Positions 5,656-5,731 of a stretch of 5,731 nt of DNA are shown here, in pieces. The notes under the pieces are model-generated. The model worked only from the letters and a program-made list of their open reading frames with translations, was not told the DNA's origin and did no database searches. Origin of the DNA: Bacteroidota bacterium (GTDB taxonomy: Bacteria > Bacteroidota > Ignavibacteria > UBA10030); the NCBI GenBank assembly GCA_003453835.1, contig DMMN01000343.1, positions 1 through 5,731 on the forward strand, written 5' to 3'. Each line of letters opens with the position of its first letter. Within the stretch, counting starts at the first letter, position 1. Made by a program: the position numbers and the translations under genes.

Positions 5656-5731
5656 CTACTTCGCGGCGTACTTGAACTCTGCGGTCGCCGCTCCTGTCGC
5701 CGCGACCTTTACCTTCGCGGTACGCGCTCCG
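5656..5731 (-). CDS. C-terminal end of an unidentified upstream gene
   Basis: Reading the minus strand from the window edge gives an open frame of 24 codons ending at TAG (5658-5656): GARTAKVKVAATGAATAEFKYAAK. It is rich in Ala and Lys, with alternating hydrophobic residues (AKVKVAA) that could be an edge beta-strand, and has no hydrophobic anchor. Same strand and 61 nt before coxA, so it may belong to the operon; a periplasmic electron carrier or other respiratory protein would fit the place, but nothing in these residues shows it. The frame is judged real because it is open to the edge and followed by a plausible intergenic gap with the coxA ribosome site. The 61-nt gap (5595-5655) shows no clear promoter or terminator. 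Confidence 0.5.
   Translation of the reverse strand, partial: GARTAKVKVAATGAATAEFKYAAK

Noticed and set aside
1..5731. Mobile elements, CRISPR arrays, tRNA or rRNA genes, phage or defence genes
   Set aside because: Coding sequence of one respiratory operon fills the window; I saw no long repeats, transposase motifs, cloverleaf-like segments or spacer arrays.

Overview
The window is one continuous stretch of an aa3-type (heme-copper family A) cytochrome c oxidase operon. Every gene lies on the minus strand, so it is read from high to low coordinates. In transcription order: the last 24 codons of an unidentified gene (5656-5731); coxA/ctaD, catalytic subunit I (3834-5594); coxC/ctaE, subunit III (3236-3826); coxD/ctaF-like subunit IV (2929-3225); a 67-residue two-helix membrane protein (2721-2924); an 86-residue exported CPVC-motif protein (2438-2698); coxB/ctaC, subunit II with the CuA site (1463-2422); ctaA, heme A synthase (352-1383); and the first 118 codons of ctaB, heme O synthase (1-355).

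The genes work together. CtaB farnesylates protoheme to heme O, CtaA oxidises heme O to heme A, and heme A goes into CoxA as the low-spin heme a and the high-spin heme a3 next to CuB. CoxB receives electrons at its CuA centre, and CoxC and CoxD complete the membrane complex. Gaps from coxA to ctaA are 4-79 nt, ctaA and ctaB overlap by 4 nt, and I see no terminator or convincing promoter inside. The operon probably starts upstream of 5731 and continues below position 1. No stretch over 300 bases lacks a gene.

The host looks like a Gram-negative aerobe or facultative aerobe. The oxidase style (CAQLCGLGHYRM in CoxB, the IPSVI helix VIII in CoxA, the small CPVC protein) recalls clusters in groups such as Acidobacteriota, Nitrospirota/NC10, Planctomycetota or Deltaproteobacteria-like lineages. 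That is recollection, not a search, and I cannot name the phylum. Base composition looks moderate, slightly above 50% GC by eye.

There is no clear new multi-gene system here. The points most worth a second look are: a subunit I that keeps the D-channel and active-site residues but lacks the canonical K-channel lysine; a subunit II with about 65 extra residues inside the CuA domain and Gln in place of the CuA/Mg-linking Glu; and two small uncharacterised membrane-associated proteins between subunits IV and II, one with an exported CPVC motif that could handle copper or thiols.
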